From assembly GCA_026707325.1 (NCBI GenBank), contig JAPOXA010000016.1:1-49965 (forward strand): a stretch of DNA of 49,965 bases. Reading direction: 5' to 3'. This stretch comes from Acidobacteriota bacterium (lineage in GTDB: Bacteria; Acidobacteriota; Thermoanaerobaculia; Multivoradales; Multivoraceae). Both the position numbers and the translations under genes were made by a program. The notes beneath the pieces are model-generated. The model was not told where the DNA came from. It saw nothing but the letters and a program-made list of their open reading frames with translations, and searched no databases. The first letter of the stretch is position 1, and each line of letters opens with the position of its first letter. Shown here in pieces: positions 47,851 to 49,965 of this stretch.

Positions 47851-49965
47851 CTACCACGCGAAGCCAAGAGGGAGTTCGCGGACCGGGAGGCCGGCGAGCC
47901 CTCTGGCGATGTCAACCAGGGCTCGATCGCGCCAAACGTCCACGAGTCCTTGTACGCGCAGCGCGTACCGGAACTGACCCGCCGAACAGGCGGCGTGAAC
48001 CACGCGCGACAGACCAGGGCTCCTGCGCCCGGAGTCGATCAGACTCACGGTCTCCAGTGCCTCTTCCAGAAAGCCGACGCCAACCTGCGAGTAAGCAATG
48101 CGCCCCAGGGAGGCCTTTCGGTCGTCGGTGTGAGTCGCGAAGACCCCCATGCCACGCATCCGCTCCGCTTCTTCCAAAGCGGCCGAGTACGTCAGCTGGG
48201 CGTCCTCGACAAAGCCCGCGCCTGCCTGCGCCTCGGCAATGCCGCGAAGGTGCCGCAACCGGGCGTGCACACTCCCCAAACGTTCCACTGCCGAGAGCGC
48301 CCTGCCATAGTCGCCCGCCGCCCGCAGGACTTCGACGATCCCCGACATCGCATTGTCGGTCTTCTTCGCGTTCAACTGCGGATCGCTCATCGGAGTCCCT
48401 CTCCGCTCGGAGCCCGAGCTGTTCAGATTCTCGTCGCTCCACGGCGCCACGGCCACCGCTGCGAGGGTACGTTCCGCCCCCTCGTGGTCGCCAACCGCGG
48501 CTTGCGCGGGGGCGATGTCCTCCAAGTCTCGTATGTCGCTCAAGGCGGCTACCGGGACCGCATCGGCTAGTTCCAAGACTGCTTCCTGGATCTCCGCGTC
48601 ACCCAATGCGTCCGCGGAGGGGGCGACTTTCGCCAGGACCAGCAAGCGGTCCAAGGGTTCTTCCAACCGTTCGTGAACTGCAAAGGCCCCCTCAAGGTCG
48701 CCGGCCTCAGCCATGATCTCCGCGAGGAAGGAGAGGGTTCCGCAATAGGCCTTCCGCTGGCACGAGTTCCAGCCGGTGGAGTCCTCACGGCCGGAAACCC
48801 GTGACGGCTTGACGTGCTCAGCCGTACTCAAGGCTCCCTGGAAATCGCCGGCCTTCGCCTGATTGCGAGCCAACCGACGCAGTGCCTCCACTCGCAGCCA
48901 CGTGTCGTCCATCTGAAGAGCCGCTTCCAGAGCGGCCCCGAACTCGCTGTCCCCGACGAACTCTAGAGCCAGGGCGTTCAGCGAATAGTTCCTGGCGTCC
49001 GGGCTGTCGATCGCGCCCGCCAGGCGAAGCGCCCTCCCGACCTCACCGCGTCTAGCCAGGACCGCCGCCACGGCGTTCAGCGGGTGGTTCCAGGCGTCCG
49101 GGCTGTCGATCGCGTCCGCCAAGCGAAGCGCCCTCTCGACTTCACCGCGTCTAGCCAGGGCCGCCACCACCGTCCGAAGCGCAGAAGCCCGGTAACGAGC
49201 GTCGGAGATCGCCTCAGCGACCCGCGAAGCGGCCTCCAGGTCACCCGCCTTCACCAGTGCTCGGCTCGCTTCGCGCAAGGCGACGCGCCGTTTTTCCTCA
49301 TCGGCCATCAACCGGGCCGTGCTGAGCGCCGCGCCGGCCTGGCCGGCACTCGCCTGCACCCGAACGGCACCGCTCAGAGTTCGATCCCGACCGTCGCGGT
49401 CGTTCACCAGGAGCAAAGCCTCGTCCGCGAGATCGGCAGCCGCGCCCGCAGCACTAACCTCCATGAGAGAAGCCGCTGCCCGCGCGTAGAAGTCGATGCG
49501 CCAGGTGGCGTCATCCCACTGTCGAGTCGCCGCGCTCTTAAGCGCCGCGAGTGACTCCAGGGCTCCTGCTTCGTCACCTGCTTCGAGCTGGACCAACGCG
49601 AAAGCCAGCCAGTCGTTCGGGCCGTGGCGACCCGAGCCGGGAGTAATGGTGGCATCGTCCTTCAGGAGCGTCTCGGCTCGTTCACGAGAGCCCAGCTCCT
49701 TCCAGGCCGTGGCCACGCGGTCTACACCATCTCCACTGGCGATCGCGGTCCTCTCAGCCTCAGCCAAGACGCACTCCGGCGTGGGCGACGCCAGACACGC
49801 CCGCCATTCGGCCGAGAGTGCCAGTAGCGCCGCCACGTCGCGAGCGGGCACCGAGACCGGCCTCAAAGGTGCCTCCTCGTCGTTCCCATAATCCCTGGGC
49901 CGCTCAAGGGCAATCATGGCCACCAGCCGGCCACCTTGATCGAAGACCGCGGTGCCTCCTACGCT
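47851..49965 (-). CDS. Trypsin-like protease tail plus helical (TPR-like) repeat protein, 5' part outside window
   Basis: The frame stays open to the right edge; its first residues, GGTAVFDQGGRLVAMIALE, resemble the last strands of trypsin/DegP-like domains (SGGxVFD..GRLVG). A long array of helix pairs follows: ARRGEVERALRLADAID and its near copy, LARNQAKAGDFQGALSTAEH, IMAEAGDLEGAFAVHERLEE, VLRAAGDYGRALSAVERLGS, QVGVGFLEEALETVSLID. Repeats are about 33-35 residues, TPR- or PPR-like. The two central repeats are almost identical in DNA (99-bp period from 48988). It could be a surface or periplasmic protein where the repeats recruit substrates. A catalytic serine cannot be assessed because the domain is cut by the window edge. 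Confidence 0.65.
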   Translation of the reverse strand, partial: SVGGTAVFDQGGRLVAMIALERPRDYGNDEEAPLRPVSVPARDVAALLALSAEWRACLASPTPECVLAEAERTAIASGDGVDRVATAWKELGSRERAETLLKDDATITPGSGRHGPNDWLAFALVQLEAGDEAGALESLAALKSAATRQWDDATWRIDFYARAAASLMEVSAAGAAADLADEALLLVNDRDGRDRTLSGAVRVQASAGQAGAALSTARLMADEEKRRVALREASRALVKAGDLEAASRVAEAISDARYRASALRTVVAALARRGEVERALRLADAIDSPDAWNHPLNAVAAVLARRGEVGRALRLAGAIDSPDARNYSLNALALEFVGDSEFGAALEAALQMDDTWLRVEALRRLARNQAKAGDFQGALSTAEHVKPSRVSGREDSTGWNSCQRKAYCGTLSFLAEIMAEAGDLEGAFAVHERLEEPLDRLLVLAKVAPSADALGDAEIQEAVLELADAVPVAALSDIRDLEDIAPAQAAVGDHEGAERTLAAVAVAPWSDENLNSSGSERRGTPMSDPQLNAKKTDNAMSGIVEVLRAAGDYGRALSAVERLGSVHARLRHLRGIAEAQAGAGFVEDAQLTYSAALEEAERMRGMGVFATHTDDRKASLGRIAYSQVGVGFLEEALETVSLIDSGRRSPGLSRVVHAACSAGQFRYALRVQGLVDVWRDRALVDIARGLAGLPVRELPLGFAW
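48988..49185. repeat. 99-bp tandem duplication within the helical-repeat gene
   Basis: Two consecutive 99-bp units (start 48988 and 49087) encode the 33-residue repeats with DAIDSPDAWNHPLNAVAAV and AGAIDSPDARNYSLNALAL. They are far more alike than the other repeats in the same gene, so the duplication is recent. Confidence 0.7.

Noticed and set aside
1..49965. CRISPR arrays and intact insertion sequences
   Set aside because: No regularly spaced identical repeats besides the iterons, and no DDE transposase with terminal inverted repeats was seen.

Overview
This is a GC-rich bacterial window that reads as an accessory region: fragments of ordinary chromosome at both ends, with a stack of integrated, partly decayed elements between them. 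Gram-negative cell architecture is suggested by the P-type (VirB/Trb) conjugation apparatus, a lipoprotein and a TonB-like remnant. The mix of small proteins and secreted-domain signatures reminds me of Acidobacteriota, but that is only an impression.

Left edge (1-650): the last 51 codons of a Rieske ring-hydroxylating dioxygenase large subunit, overlapping its small-subunit gene by ATGA. Region 660-12630 is a defence island: an ApeA-like HEPN protein with an added winged helix, a CBS-HEPN protein, a single-chain nuclease-helicase-methylase (type ISP-like) restriction enzyme and a UvrD-type helicase. It is bracketed by two paralogous HicAB toxin-antitoxin pairs on the same strand. Region 13100-19200 is a second islet, between two decayed tyrosine-integrase remnants that both lost the catalytic tyrosine. 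It carries a membrane-anchored HEPN-like protein, a truncated Vsr, a membrane coiled-coil protein, a voltage-gated K+ channel with an overlapping membrane partner, and secreted or membrane proteins of unknown role.

Region 20030-25283 is a plasmid maintenance module: an AlpA-like regulator, a RepB-type primase divergent from a RepA initiator, three 18-bp iterons just downstream of repA (probable oriV), two tiny membrane proteins and an intact XerC/D-type recombinase that abuts a 5'-truncated gene. Region 25285-41696 is a tightly packed, co-oriented conjugation operon: ArdC antirestriction protein, a winged-helix replication-relaxation-like protein, four small membrane proteins, VirB2, VirB3, VirB4, VirB9, VirB10, VirB5, VirB6, VirB8, a second winged-helix protein, VirD4 and VirB11. 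No classical relaxase is visible. A 337-bp hairpin-rich gap directly before virD4 is the best oriT candidate. Two conserved small cargo genes follow (42157, 43159).

Right part (43730-49965): a broken second K+ channel gene, several small genes of unknown function, a lipoprotein, a tRNA-like gene with an odd anticodon arm, a TonB-like remnant and the C-terminal part of a trypsin-like/helical-repeat protein running off the window. The whole looks like an integrated conjugative plasmid or ICE (about 20-44 kb) set in a hotspot that has repeatedly taken up and lost islands.
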